Below are positions 17,401 through 27,500 of a stretch of 64,000 nt of DNA, piece after piece. This DNA comes from CAIUPE01 sp037131735. GTDB lineage: Bacteria > Pseudomonadota > Alphaproteobacteria > Rhizobiales > Beijerinckiaceae. A model generated the notes under the pieces. The model had not been told where the DNA came from and searched no databases. It worked only from the letters and a program-made list of their open reading frames with translations. The translations under genes were made by a program, and so were the position numbers. The first letter of the stretch is position 1, and every line of letters starts with the position of its first letter. The stretch covers positions 62,001 through 126,000 of the forward strand of contig JBAXQM010000002.1 in assembly GCA_037131735.1 (NCBI GenBank), in the 5' to 3' direction.

Positions 17401-18140
17401 GCGGCATGCTCACAGAGTGGTGCATGCGGATCGGGCGCTTCGATTTTTTGACGAGCGGCAGTGAGATTGTTTTCAGTCAAAACATTCGCCGTCTTACCCC
17501 AAGCGATCACATCGCGTGCCAAAAGGAGGCACTCTGGAAAATAGGCTCTGACAAGAGCCATATCGTGTAACACGGTAATGATCGTGCGTCCTTCGCGATG
17601 CCAGCGCATAATCAACTGCATCAAATCATCAACCGTTGCGCTATCAATCGCGGAGAAGGGTTCATCAATGAGAATGATCGACGCATCCTGCAACATCAAA
17701 CGCGCAAAGAGCGCACGTTGAAATTGTCCGCCTGACAATGTGCCAACGAGATGATCTTGGAAGCCGATAAGGCCGACTGTCGCAAGCGCATCGGTAATCC
17801 GATGCGGACCCAAAGCTGGTAGCGCGCTCAAGGCGCCGATTTTCGACCATAGACCCATCGCAACAAAGTCACCCACGCTAATCGGAAATGATCGATCAAT
17901 TTCGGCAAGTTGCGGAAGATAAGCGCGCCGTAATGAAGGGTCGATTGCGCATGCACCGCCAAGAGGATCGAGCACGCCCGCAAGCGCTTTGATCAATGTG
18001 GATTTACCAGCACCATTCGGCCCGACAAGCGCCGTAAGACTGCCTTCTGCAAATTGGCCGCTCACATGATGGACGACCGGATGCCGATCATAGCCCAGCG
18101 TCAAATCAGAGAGCGTAATTGGAGACTTCGGCGCGCTCAT
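17397..18140 (-). CDS. znuC: Zinc ABC transporter ATPase ZnuC
   Basis: A 247-residue ATP-binding protein. The Walker A motif is GPNGAGKSTLIKAL, the signature LSGGQFQRALFARLM, Walker B IILIDEPFSAID, and the switch His is in VLHDMAL. The start is set at 18140, where ATG overlaps the stop of the His-rich gene by four bases (ATGA); an in-frame Met five codons earlier would break this coupling. It powers zinc uptake with ZnuB and ZnuA. Confidence 0.92.
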   Translation of the reverse strand: MSAPKSPITLSDLTLGYDRHPVVHHVSGQFAEGSLTALVGPNGAGKSTLIKALAGVLDPLGGACAIDPSLRRAYLPQLAEIDRSFPISVGDFVAMGLWSKIGALSALPALGPHRITDALATVGLIGFQDHLVGTLSGGQFQRALFARLMLQDASIILIDEPFSAIDSATVDDLMQLIMRWHREGRTIITVLHDMALVRAYFPECLLLARDVIAWGKTANVLTENNLTAARQKIEAPDPHAPLCEHAA

Positions 18141-18349
18141 GACCCGATCACCCAAAGCACGCTAACCCAGAGCGGGATCAGGAGGCAAAGGGCTCCGGCA
18201 CACCGCGTGAGGGCTGAGAGCCGCAGCAGGCTGACGTCGCGCGCCGTAACAGCTGATCCCGTATCATGATCATGCGCATGATGATGATCGTGCGAAATAT
18301 GGGGGTGATGGGAATGAGCAGTCATGGGTGGGCCCGCTTTCGATGCCAT
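18137..18349 (-). CDS. Small His-rich membrane protein, first gene of the Zur operon
   Basis: A protein of about 70 residues that opens the zinc-starvation operon. The N-terminal half contains ten histidines within some 19 residues (HSHHPHISHDHHHAHDHD), a likely metal-binding stretch. The C-terminal third is one hydrophobic segment (CAGALCLLIPLWVSVLWVIG). It has no signal peptide cleavage site, so it is probably a single-pass membrane protein with a cytoplasmic or periplasmic His tail. Possible starts are GTG 18367, ATG 18349 and ATG 18325; 18349 fits the promoter and a G-rich ribosome site best. Its stop overlaps the znuC start. I do not recognise a named family. Confidence 0.7.
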   Translation of the reverse strand: MASKAGPPMTAHSHHPHISHDHHHAHDHDTGSAVTARDVSLLRLSALTRCAGALCLLIPLWVSVLWVIGS

Positions 18350-18382
18350 TCTAGCATCGACCCCCACCGGGTTCTAGAAAAA

Positions 18383-18402
18383 TGTAATGTTATAACATTA
18401 CA
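18383..18402. promoter_or_regulatory. Zur box
   Basis: The perfect 20-bp palindrome TGTAATGTTATAACATTACA lies 33 bp upstream of the first gene of the znu operon. It matches the alphaproteobacterial Zur operator type, centred on GTTATAAC. Zinc-loaded Zur would block transcription of all six genes. Confidence 0.93.
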
Positions 18403-18405
18403 AAA

Positions 18406-18639
18406 TCAGCCGCGGAGCGGCTCAACCGCGATAGCCCGCTGCATGAAGACGACAAGGGCGTAGAGGCCCAGAGCGCCAAAAGCGGTCATCAGGACGGTTT
18501 CAAGCGTCTGGCTCAGGCCAAAAAGGCCCGCAAGCGCCCATCCGGCGGCTACAGCAACGCCCAAAAACTCAACACCGACAAGAATGGCGACGCTCACAAG
18601 TGTCAGAAGGTTCCGGAAGTTGATGCCGCGCTTGGCCAT
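18406..18639 (-). CDS. Small two-span membrane protein
   Basis: A 77-residue hydrophobic protein (MAKRGINFRN...) with two membrane segments, roughly residues 12-38 and 42-68. The start at 18639 has a GAGGA 8 bp upstream; the open frame begins at 18696. Its stop lies only 3 bp from the Zur box, so its transcript runs toward the zinc operon, but the box separates the two. Short proteins of this shape are frequent conserved hypotheticals in Hyphomicrobiales. No function can be assigned. Confidence 0.65.
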   Translation of the reverse strand: MAKRGINFRNLLTLVSVAILVGVEFLGVAVAAGWALAGLFGLSQTLETVLMTAFGALGLYALVVFMQRAIAVEPLRG

Positions 18640-18828
18640 GGGGCTGTTCCTCGAATTTGGTCTCTTTCGGCTAGCGCGAAGCGGGCGGACGCGCAATCCT
18701 TGTCTTTGTCCTTACGTGCGATTTTGCCCCCGATATGACCCTTGGGTGCCGATTTTAAGCTTCTCCCGCAATCCGGGACGCTTTAAGGATCGTAATCTTA
18801 CCATTGGTTCTTTCGAAGAGGCTTGCTG

Positions 18829-19890
18829 ATGACCGCGATGTTCCGCCCCGCCGCCCGCCGTGCGGACATCCGCCTGCCGTCCGACCACCCTCGCGTGAAT
18901 GCCGGTAAGATCGGTGTCCTGCTGCTTAATCTCGGTACGCCGGACGCAACGGATTATTGGTCGATGCGGCGTTACCTCAAAGAGTTCCTCTCCGACCGCC
19001 GCGTTATCGAAGTGCCGCGTTTGTTGTGGTGGCCGATTCTCAATCTGATCATTTTGACTGTCCGCCCCGGCAGCAAGGGTAAGGACTATGATTCGATTTG
19101 GAATAAAGAGCTGAATGAAAGCCCGCTCAAAACCATCAGCCGGTCTCAAGCGCATAAGCTTGCCGAGAGATTGGCCGCAATGGATGATCGCCTCATCGTC
19201 GATTGGGGCATGCGTTACGGCAATCCCTCGACACAAGAACGCTTGAAGGCGTTGCAAGCCGCAGGGTGCGACCGCATTTTGCTTGTGCCCCTTTATCCGC
19301 AATCTTGCGCAGCAACATCAGCAACAGCTTGCGACAAAGCGTTTGAATCCTTGATGGAGATGCGGTGGCAACCGGCTATTCGCGTTGCTCCGCCATGGCA
19401 TGATGACCCTGTTTATATCGATGCGCTTGCGAAAACGATTCAGGCCAAAAAAGCTGAGATCGATTTTGAACCCGATATGATCGTGACCTCATTCCACGGC
19501 GTGCCAGAATCCTATCTGCTAAAGGGTGACCCCTATCATTGCCAATGCATGAAGACCGGCCGTTTGCTGCGTGAAGCGCTGCAGTTGCCAAAAGAAAAAT
19601 TCATGGTTTGCTTTCAATCACGCTTCGGCAATGAAGAATGGTTGAAGCCTTATCTGATCGATACGATGGGTGAATTGCCGGAAAAAGGCATTAAGAAGGT
19701 GCTGGTGATTGCGCCAGGCTTTGCCGCGGATTGCCTTGAAACGCTTGAGGAAATCGAAGGCGAAAATCGCGAACATTTCATGCATCATGGCGGCGAAAAA
19801 TTCGCTTATGTGCCCTGCTTGAATGATTCAGAACTCGGTTTGGATGTCATCCAATCCGTCGTCTTGCGTGAATTGCAAGGCTGGGTCTGA
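18829..19890 (+). CDS. hemH: Ferrochelatase
   Basis: A 353-residue ferrochelatase, which inserts Fe2+ into protoporphyrin IX in the last step of protohaem synthesis. GVLLLNLGTPDATDYWSMRRYLKEFLSDRRVIE is the conserved N-terminus. The catalytic His is in TSFHGVPESYL and the conserved Glu in GFAADCLETLEEI. The usual YPQYSA motif reads YPQSCAATSATAC here, a mild departure. The ATG at 18829 is used, two codons inside the open frame, behind an AGAGG. It is monocistronic, with the facing kdsD gene ending 11 bp away. Confidence 0.94.
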   Translation: MTAMFRPAARRADIRLPSDHPRVNAGKIGVLLLNLGTPDATDYWSMRRYLKEFLSDRRVIEVPRLLWWPILNLIILTVRPGSKGKDYDSIWNKELNESPLKTISRSQAHKLAERLAAMDDRLIVDWGMRYGNPSTQERLKALQAAGCDRILLVPLYPQSCAATSATACDKAFESLMEMRWQPAIRVAPPWHDDPVYIDALAKTIQAKKAEIDFEPDMIVTSFHGVPESYLLKGDPYHCQCMKTGRLLREALQLPKEKFMVCFQSRFGNEEWLKPYLIDTMGELPEKGIKKVLVIAPGFAADCLETLEEIEGENREHFMHHGGEKFAYVPCLNDSELGLDVIQSVVLRELQGWV

Positions 19891-19900
19891 TTTTTTTGAT

Positions 19901-20884
19901 TTACGCGGCGCCGATCCGCAACAAATCCAGCAGATGAATTAAGCCAACCGGACGCTGGTTCTCAACAATCACCAGCGAGCTGATTTTGCGGCTTTCCATA
20001 ATTTCTAATGCTTCGGCTACAAGCGTTTCCGGCGGAACCGTTTTCGGATTACGCGTCATCACCGTTTCGACGGACAGACTTAAAAGCTCTGGCGACATAT
20101 GACGACGCAAGTCACCGTCAGTCACGAGTCCTGCAAGATGACCTTGTGCATCAATCACGAGCACGCAGCCAAACCCTTTGGAGCTGATGGTCACAACCGC
20201 ATCGGCCATACTGTCTGTTGGCTTAGCCAGTGGCAAGCGATCACCCGAATGCATGATGGCGCGCACTTGGCGCAATTGTGCCCCTAATTTTCCACCCGGA
20301 TGATAGCGACGGAAATCGCTCGGTGTAAAACCACGGCTTTCGAGAAGCGCAATGGCAATGGCATCTCCCATTGCAAGCTGCATCGTTGTTGATGTTGTGG
20401 GCGCTAATCCGTTCGGGCAGGCTTCTTTGGCTTTCGGCAAGGTCAGGCAGATATGAGCGCCTTTGCCGAGCGCGCTTTCAGCATTTGATGTGAGCGCAAT
20501 CAACGTAACATTGAAGCGGTTCGCATAAGAAACAATGTCCGCAAGCTCGGCGGACTCACCGGACCATGACATTGCGATAATGACATCATCATCTTGAATC
20601 ATGCCAAGATCGCCATGGCTGGCTTCACTTGGATGAACGAAATGTGCCGGCGTTCCCGTTGATGCCAATGTCGCCGCAATCTTGCGACCGACATGACCGG
20701 ATTTACCCATGCCGGATACAATCACGCGGCCCGGTGCATTGATGATTTTATCTATAGCTTGGGTGAACGCATTACCTAAAGAGCCACGTAAGGCTTCGGC
20801 GAGTTGGGCTAGTCCTTCGCCTTCCGTGTCAATGGTTCGAATAGCCGAAGCGAGCGCGGGATGATCAGCGTTTGGAAGTGTCAT
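19901..20884 (-). CDS. kdsD: D-arabinose 5-phosphate isomerase KdsD/KpsF
   Basis: A 327-residue sugar isomerase that converts ribulose 5-phosphate to arabinose 5-phosphate for Kdo and lipopolysaccharide synthesis. The SIS domain (about residues 40-175) has GMGKSGHVGRKIAATLASTGTPAHFVHPSEASHGDLG and MSWSGESAELADIV. Two CBS motifs follow (about 210-260 and 270-325). The segment PTTSTTMQLAMGDAIAIALLE is typical of API enzymes. It follows galU by three bases on the same strand, giving an envelope-sugar pair. Confidence 0.92.
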   Translation of the reverse strand: MTLPNADHPALASAIRTIDTEGEGLAQLAEALRGSLGNAFTQAIDKIINAPGRVIVSGMGKSGHVGRKIAATLASTGTPAHFVHPSEASHGDLGMIQDDDVIIAMSWSGESAELADIVSYANRFNVTLIALTSNAESALGKGAHICLTLPKAKEACPNGLAPTTSTTMQLAMGDAIAIALLESRGFTPSDFRRYHPGGKLGAQLRQVRAIMHSGDRLPLAKPTDSMADAVVTISSKGFGCVLVIDAQGHLAGLVTDGDLRRHMSPELLSLSVETVMTRNPKTVPPETLVAEALEIMESRKISSLVIVENQRPVGLIHLLDLLRIGAA

Positions 20885-20887
20885 GAC

Positions 20888-21754
20888 TTACAATAAATCT
20901 TTCAGGATGAGCCGCAACTCCTGCGCGAGATCAGGGCGTTTCAGCGCATAAGCAATATTGGCTGTAAGAAAACCGAGTTGGTGCCCGGTATCATAAACAT
21001 GGCCGCGAAACAGATGCGCATGAAACGGTTCGTCACGCATCAAACTGACCATCGCATCGGTCAATTGAATTTCACCACCCGCGCCACGCGGTTGAGATTC
21101 AAGAATATCAAAAATTTTTGGTGAGAGAAGATATCGACCGGAGATCGCAAAATTTGACGGCGCTTGTCCTTTTTGCGGCTTCTCAATCATCGCGTGGATT
21201 TGCGGTGCGCCTTCTGTCTTGCCCTGAAGATCAAGAATACCATAACGGTGTGTTTCTGATTCAGGCACTTCATAGGCAGCAATCACCTGACCACCATGGT
21301 GATCGCGCTCACGGATCATATCCGCGAGGCAAGGCGTAGCGCCCTCATGCAACATATCAGGCAAGAGCACGGCGAAGGGTTCATCGCCCACAAGATCGCG
21401 CGCGCACCATACCGCATGACCTAAGCCCAGCGGTTCTTGTTGGCGCGTGAAACTCGTACGACCCGGAAGCGGTGTGTCCTGTTTCAAGCGATCAAGATCG
21501 GCTTTGCGGCCACGTTGATCGAGCGTCGCATTAAGTTCGAAGGCGACATCGAAATGATCTTCGATCGCGCCTTTGCCGCGTCCGGTGACGAAAATGAAAT
21601 GTTCGATCCCGGCGGCACGCGCTTCCTCGACGACATGCTGTATGACCGGCTTATCGACGACGGGGAGCATTTCCTTCGGAATGGTCTTGGTGGCGGGCAG
21701 AAACCGCGTGCCGAGACCGGCGACGGGGAAGATGGCTTTGCGGATCGGTTTCAT
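20888..21754 (-). CDS. galU: UTP-glucose-1-phosphate uridylyltransferase
   Basis: A 288-residue nucleotidyltransferase that makes UDP-glucose for surface polysaccharides. The N-terminus RKAIFPVAGLGTRFLPATKTIPKEMLPVVDKP carries the nucleotide-binding signature. VTGRGKGAIEDHFD, LGLGHAVWCA, AVLLPDM and MIEKPQKGQAPSNFAISGRYL follow in the order expected of GalU. It is the first gene of the galU-kdsD pair and is divergent from the transglycosylase across 181 bp. Confidence 0.94.
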   Translation of the reverse strand: MKPIRKAIFPVAGLGTRFLPATKTIPKEMLPVVDKPVIQHVVEEARAAGIEHFIFVTGRGKGAIEDHFDVAFELNATLDQRGRKADLDRLKQDTPLPGRTSFTRQQEPLGLGHAVWCARDLVGDEPFAVLLPDMLHEGATPCLADMIRERDHHGGQVIAAYEVPESETHRYGILDLQGKTEGAPQIHAMIEKPQKGQAPSNFAISGRYLLSPKIFDILESQPRGAGGEIQLTDAMVSLMRDEPFHAHLFRGHVYDTGHQLGFLTANIAYALKRPDLAQELRLILKDLL

Positions 21755-21935
21755 GCCTGACTTATTCCGGTTCTGGCGCGGGGGCGCCTAGCGGTGTTCA
21801 TATCTCCTCCTAGCAAAAAACGGACAGAAGTCCAAAATCGGGGCCGTCCTAACTGATGGGGGCGGCGGCGCGGTTAAACAAATTTAACCAAATAGGGTCA
21901 GTTTGGTTTCCGAACTTTTTTGAGATCGGAAATCG

Positions 21936-23150
21936 ATGCGCCGGGTCCTCTTTCTCTCCGCACTTCTCGCAAGTCTTGCCCTCATAAGCCCCGAGGTTAT
22001 GGCTGCTCCAGCGAAGCCGGTGAAAACGAAAGCCGAAGCGGACAATCGCTTCGCGGGCTATGTCGAGAGGATCTGGCCTCTCGCCCGGGCACGCGGTGTT
22101 TCGCGCGCGACGTTTGATTTGGCCTTTAAAGGTATGACGCCGGACGCCGAGGTCATCGCACTCACGAAAAAGCAGTCCGAATTTGTGAAACCGATTTGGG
22201 ATTATCTCGCTTCGGCAACATCAGCAGCGCGGATCGAACGAGGTAGCCGCATACTCTCCGAGAATGAATCGACCCTTGCCGCTGTTGAAGCGCGCTACGG
22301 TGTTGATCGCTCAGTCATCCTCGGTGTCTGGGGCATGGAGACAAATTTCGGAAGCTACACAGGTGGCAAAGATGTAATCCGTTCGCTCGCGACTTTGGCG
22401 TCGATTGGCTATCGCGGCACCTATTTTCGTGATGAGTTAATCAACGCGTTACGCATTCTTGAAGACCAGCATGTGTCGCGTGCAGATTTCAAAGGCTCAT
22501 GGGCCGGTGCGATGGGGCAGACGCAATTCATGCCATCATCCTTCTGGCGCTTTGCTGTCGATTTCGATGGGGATGGGCACAAAGATGTTTGGAAATCCGT
22601 TCCCGACGCGCTCGCGTCTACAGCGAATTATCTGAAGGAAAATGGGTGGCGCGCAGGGCAGCCTTGGGGCTTTGAAGTCACTTTGCCGAAAGGCTTTGAT
22701 TATCGCCTTCATGACGCTTCATTTAGTGAATGGTCTTCATATGGTGTGAGCCGTGCCGATGGTCGTGCGCTGCCGCAAGAGGGGCAGGCAAGCCTATTTT
22801 ATCCCGCAGGCGCTGACGGTCCGATCTTTCTCGTTACGTCGAATTTTGGCGTGATCAAACGCTACAATGCATCAGATGCTTATGCTTTGGGTGTCGCAAG
22901 TCTTGGTGATCTATTGAATGGCGGCGCACGCATTCGCGCCTCATGGCCAACTGAAGATCCGCTTCTTGCTTTAGCGCAGCGTATCGAATTGCAACGCGCG
23001 TTGACGCGGCTTGGTTATGATGTGGGTGATCCGGATGGCCGCATCGGATCACGCACGCGCGCGGCTATTCGCGATTTTCAGCAACGCGCCGGATTGAGGC
23101 CTGATGGTTATCCAAACCGGCGCGTGCTTGAAGCTCTACAGACGCGCTAG
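21936..23150 (+). CDS. Lytic murein transglycosylase, MltB type, with C-terminal peptidoglycan-binding domain
   Basis: A 404-residue secreted enzyme with a signal peptide ending near VMAAPAK (residue 24). The SLT-2 domain spans about residues 37-330: the catalytic Glu is in GVWGMETNFGSYTGG, with SWAGAMGQTQFMPSSF and DFDGDGHKDVW further on. The last 65 residues (RIELQRALTRLGYDVGDPDGRIGSRTRAAIRDFQ) form a PG_binding_1 domain. It cleaves glycan strands to 1,6-anhydromuropeptides. There is no lipobox, so it is likely periplasmic and soluble, unlike E. coli MltB. Confidence 0.92.
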   Translation: MRRVLFLSALLASLALISPEVMAAPAKPVKTKAEADNRFAGYVERIWPLARARGVSRATFDLAFKGMTPDAEVIALTKKQSEFVKPIWDYLASATSAARIERGSRILSENESTLAAVEARYGVDRSVILGVWGMETNFGSYTGGKDVIRSLATLASIGYRGTYFRDELINALRILEDQHVSRADFKGSWAGAMGQTQFMPSSFWRFAVDFDGDGHKDVWKSVPDALASTANYLKENGWRAGQPWGFEVTLPKGFDYRLHDASFSEWSSYGVSRADGRALPQEGQASLFYPAGADGPIFLVTSNFGVIKRYNASDAYALGVASLGDLLNGGARIRASWPTEDPLLALAQRIELQRALTRLGYDVGDPDGRIGSRTRAAIRDFQQRAGLRPDGYPNRRVLEALQTR

Positions 23151-23169
23151 AGCCGCTAGAGAGCGTATC

Positions 23170-24588
23170 TTAGCGCGGCAGTGTTGTCGTACCCATCAAA
23201 TGCTTATCGACGCTATGGGCCGCCTGACGACCTTCGCGAATGGCCCATACAACAAGTGATTGACCGCGCCGCATATCACCGCAGGCGAAAACCTTATCGA
23301 CACTTGTTTTATAAGCCACCGTATCGGCCGCGACATTACCGCGGGGATCAAGCTTGGTCCCGAGATCCTTCACCATGCCCTCTTGAATCGGTGCGACAAA
23401 GCCCATCGCCAAGAACACAAGATCAGCGCGCAGTTTGAATTCACTGCCAGGAATTGGCTGGAATTTACTATCAACGCGTACGCATGTCAGCGCTGTCACT
23501 TTGCCGTCTTCGCCATCGAATGACACGGTGTTGACCGCGAAGTCACGATCCGCGCCTTCTTCATGGCTCGACGAGGTCCTGAGCTTCATCGGCCAATTCG
23601 GCCATGTGAGAAGCTTGTCTTCTTTCTCAGGGGGCTTTGTCATGATTTCAATTTGCGTGACTGACAATGCGCCTTGGCGCACCGATGTGCCGATGCAGTC
23701 AGAACCCGTATCGCCACCACCAATCACAACAACATGTTTGCCATTGGCGAGAATGGGTGTGTTTGATTTCAAAGGTTCATGGCCAACGCGGCGATTTTGC
23801 TGCGGTAGAAAATCCATCGCGAAGTGAATGCCGGAGAGTTCACGTCCCGGCACCGGAAGATCGCGTGGCTTTTCCGAGCCACCCGCAAGAATAACCGCAT
23901 CATAAGAAGCTGTGAGATCAGCAACAGGCTTATCGATACCGATATTCACATTGCAATGGAACACAACGCCTTCGGCTTCCATCTGCTTCACGCGACGATC
24001 GATCAGCTGCTTTTCCATTTTGAAATCAGGAATACCATAACGCAGCAAGCCGCCGGGCTTTCCGTTTTTCTCGAACACATGAACTTCATGGCCCGCGCGC
24101 GCGAGTTGTTGTGCGGCAGCAAGACCGGCAGGGCCTGAGCCGACAATCGCTACACGCTTATCGGTCAAACGCGGTGCGGGTTCCGGATTGATCCAGCCTT
24201 CCGCAAAAGCGCGATCAACAATCGCGCATTCAATCGTTTTAATTGTAACCGCTTGATCATTCAGATTGAGTGTGCAGCTTGCTTCGCATGGGGCAGGGCA
24301 TACACGACCGGTGAATTCAGGAAAGTTGTTGGTCGAGTGCAGATTGCGCGAGGCCTCCTGCCAATCGCCCTGATAAACAAGATCATTCCAATCCGGAATC
24401 TGGTTATTTACCGGACAGCCATTATGGCAATAAGGAATGCCGCAATTCATGCAGCGCGCAGCTTGATCCTTCGTCGCTTCTTCAGAAAGCGGAATCACAA
24501 ATTCCTTGTAATTGCGGATACGGTCAGCCGCTGGTCCGTATTTACGGTCGCGGCGATCGATTTCGATAAATCCAGTGACCTTGCCCAT
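23170..24588 (-). CDS. gltD: Glutamate synthase small subunit
   Basis: A 472-residue NADPH-dependent subunit. The N-terminal ferredoxin-like region has CMNCGIPYCHNGCPV and CPAPCEASCTLN for two 4Fe-4S clusters. FAD and NADPH sites are VAIVGSGPAGLAAAQQLARAGHEV and VVVIGGGDTGSDCIGT. The end GDMRRGQSLVVWAIREGR is conserved. The ATG at 24588 lies one base beyond the gltB stop, with GGAGAG inside the end of gltB as ribosome site, so translation is coupled. It passes electrons from NADPH to GltB. Confidence 0.95.
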   Translation of the reverse strand: MGKVTGFIEIDRRDRKYGPAADRIRNYKEFVIPLSEEATKDQAARCMNCGIPYCHNGCPVNNQIPDWNDLVYQGDWQEASRNLHSTNNFPEFTGRVCPAPCEASCTLNLNDQAVTIKTIECAIVDRAFAEGWINPEPAPRLTDKRVAIVGSGPAGLAAAQQLARAGHEVHVFEKNGKPGGLLRYGIPDFKMEKQLIDRRVKQMEAEGVVFHCNVNIGIDKPVADLTASYDAVILAGGSEKPRDLPVPGRELSGIHFAMDFLPQQNRRVGHEPLKSNTPILANGKHVVVIGGGDTGSDCIGTSVRQGALSVTQIEIMTKPPEKEDKLLTWPNWPMKLRTSSSHEEGADRDFAVNTVSFDGEDGKVTALTCVRVDSKFQPIPGSEFKLRADLVFLAMGFVAPIQEGMVKDLGTKLDPRGNVAADTVAYKTSVDKVFACGDMRRGQSLVVWAIREGRQAAHSVDKHLMGTTTLPR

Positions 24589-24589
24589 A

Positions 24590-27500
24590 TTACTCTCCCG
24601 CAACCGCCATCGGGCGGTTCTCGTTCTCGGCCATCAATTCACGCAATGCGCGGCGATATTCTATCGGCATGACTTTTTTGAATTTGCCGCGATAGGTTGA
24701 CCACTTTTCAAGGATCATACGCGCGCGCGCTGAACCCGTATGGCGTGCATGGTTTTCGATAAGGGTCTTCAACCGCTCCGCATCATACCGCGTCATATGT
24801 GAGAGCACGTCGAACGGCTCTGCCAATGCGGCTTCTTCGGGTTGAACCGGTTCGAGTTCCACCATCGCTTTGTTGCAGCGCTTGTCGAATGTGCCGTCTT
24901 CATCCAGTACATAAGCCACACCGCCTGACATACCGGCTGCGAAGTTGCGCCCTGTTTTGCCGAGCACAACAACAATACCGCCTGTCATATATTCGCAACC
25001 ATGATCGCCTGTGCCTTCTACAACGGCAATCGCGCCGGAGTTACGCACGGCGAAGCGTTCGCCCGCAACACCACGGAAATAGCATTCACCCGCGATCGCG
25101 CCGTAAAGCACCGTGTTGCCGACAATAATCGACTCTTCCGGCACAATTTTTTTCGCATGTTTCGACGGGTAAACGATGAGACGGCCGCCGGACAAGCCCT
25201 TGCCGACATAGTCATTCGCTTCGCCTTCGAGTTCGAGCGTCACGCCGCGTGCGACCCATGCACCGAAGCTCTGGCCTGCAGTGCCGTTGAGCTTCACATG
25301 GATCGTGTCGTCGGGAAGGCCCTTAAAGCCATAGCGTTTGGCAACCTCGCCCGAAAGCATCGCGCCTGTCGTCCGATTGAGGCTCTTAATCGAGGCTTCG
25401 ATCGACACCTTCTTCTTAGAGTCGAGCGCGTCTTTCGCTTTCTCAATCAGCGTTCGATCAAGAACCGATTCAAGATGATGATCTTGGGTTGCCGAATGAC
25501 GGATGTCCTCAAGCTTTGCAGCATGCGGCTTGGCGAAGAGCTTCGAGAAATCAAGGCCATTCGCCTTCCAATGATCGATTGCGCGATCACGATCCAGCAT
25601 CTGTATCTGGCCGACCATTTCATCAAATTTACGATAGCCAAGCTCTGCCATGATTTCACGCACTTCTTCAGCAACGAAGAAGAAGAAATTGATGACATGT
25701 TCAGGCTGTCCCACAAACCGCTTACGCAAAACAGGATCTTGCGTCGCAACACCCACAGGGCAGGTGTTCAAATGGCACTTGCGCATCATGATGCAACCTG
25801 CGGCGATCAAAGGCGCGGTTGCAAAACCAAATTCATCAGCACCAAGAAGCGCACCGATGATCACGTCGCGTCCTGTGCGGATACCACCATCAACCTGCAC
25901 CGCAATACGCGAGCGTAAATTGTTGAGCACTAGCGTTTGATGTGTTTCGGCAAGACCGATTTCCCAAGGGCTACCGGCATGTTTGATGGAGGTCAGCGGT
26001 GAGGCCCCCGTGCCGCCTTCAAATCCTGAAATCGTCACGTGATCGGCACGTGCCTTTGAAACACCGGCAGCAACCGTGCCCACGCCAATTTCAGACACGA
26101 GCTTTACCGAGACTTGCGCGGTTGGATTGACATTTTTCAGATCGTAAATGAGCTGCGCCAAATCTTCGATCGAATAAATATCGTGATGCGGCGGTGGTGA
26201 AATCAAACCCACGCCCGGTGTCGAGTGACGCACTTTCGCAATCGTCGAGTCGACCTTATGGCCCGGTAACTGGCCGCCTTCACCAGGCTTCGCCCCTTGC
26301 GCCATCTTAATTTGAATCATGTCGGAATTGACGAGATATTCTGTCGTCACGCCAAACCGACCCGATGCGACCTGCTTGATCGCCGAGCGCATGGAGTCGC
26401 CATTGGCGAGCGGCTTGAAACGATCTGCTTCTTCACCGCCTTCACCTGTATTTGATTTGCCGCCGATACGGTTCATCGCAATCGCGAGCGTCGTATGCGC
26501 TTCACGCGAGATTGAGCCGAAAGACATCGCGCCTGTTGCAAAGCGCTTGACGATATCCTTTGCGGATTCGACTTCATTAATATTCACAGGCTTGCGGCCA
26601 TCTTCTTCCGCCGACTTGATGCGGAAAAGACCACGGATCGTGAGAAGATGTTCGCTTTGGTCGTTCAAGAGCTTCGCATAGTCGCGGTATTTATCCTGCG
26701 CATTACCGCGAACGGCATGCTGCAAAAGCGCAACGGATTGCGGTGACCAGGCATGCGCTTCACCACGCAGGCGATAGGCATATTCACCACCCACATCGAG
26801 TGCGTTGCGCAAGACGGGATTATTGCCGAAGGCATCACTATGACGCGTGACCGTTTCGCGTGCGATTTCGCTCAAGCCCACGCCGCCAATCCGCGAATGC
26901 GTGCCGGCAAAATATTTCGCGATGAAGGCATCAGACAAGCCAATTGCGTCGAAGATCTGCGCGCCGCAATAGGATTGATAGGTCGAAATGCCCATCTTGG
27001 ACATCACCTTCAAAATGCCTTTGCCAATCGACTTGATATAATGTTTTTCGATTTCATAGGGCGAGAGCTTGAGGCCCATATCCTTTGCGAGCGCGTGAAG
27101 CGTTTCGAAAGCGAGATAGGGATTGATTGCTTCAGCGCCGTAACCGGCAAGGCAAGCGAAGTGATGGATTTCGCGCGCTTCACCTGTTTCAACAACGAGA
27201 CCCACGGATGTGCGCAGGCCCTTACGGATCAAATGATGATGCACCGCTGCTGTTGCGAGAAGTGCGGGCAATGGAATCCGATCCGGTCCGATCATACGAT
27301 CTGACAGGACGATGATGTTGTAACGGCCTTTCACCGCGGCTTCAGCGCGTTCGCATAAGCGATCAAGTGCCTCATTCATACCGGCTTCGCCCTGCTCAAC
27401 CGGATAAGTGATGTCGAGTGTCTTCGTGTCGAATGAATCTTCGAAATGGCCGATGCAGCGAATTTTTTCGAGATCGCCATTGGTCAAGATCGGTTGACGC

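Noticed and set aside
25001..25918. 305-residue frame antisense to gltB
   Set aside because: It runs opposite to a well-conserved gltB and shows no family features; long antisense frames are common over such genes.
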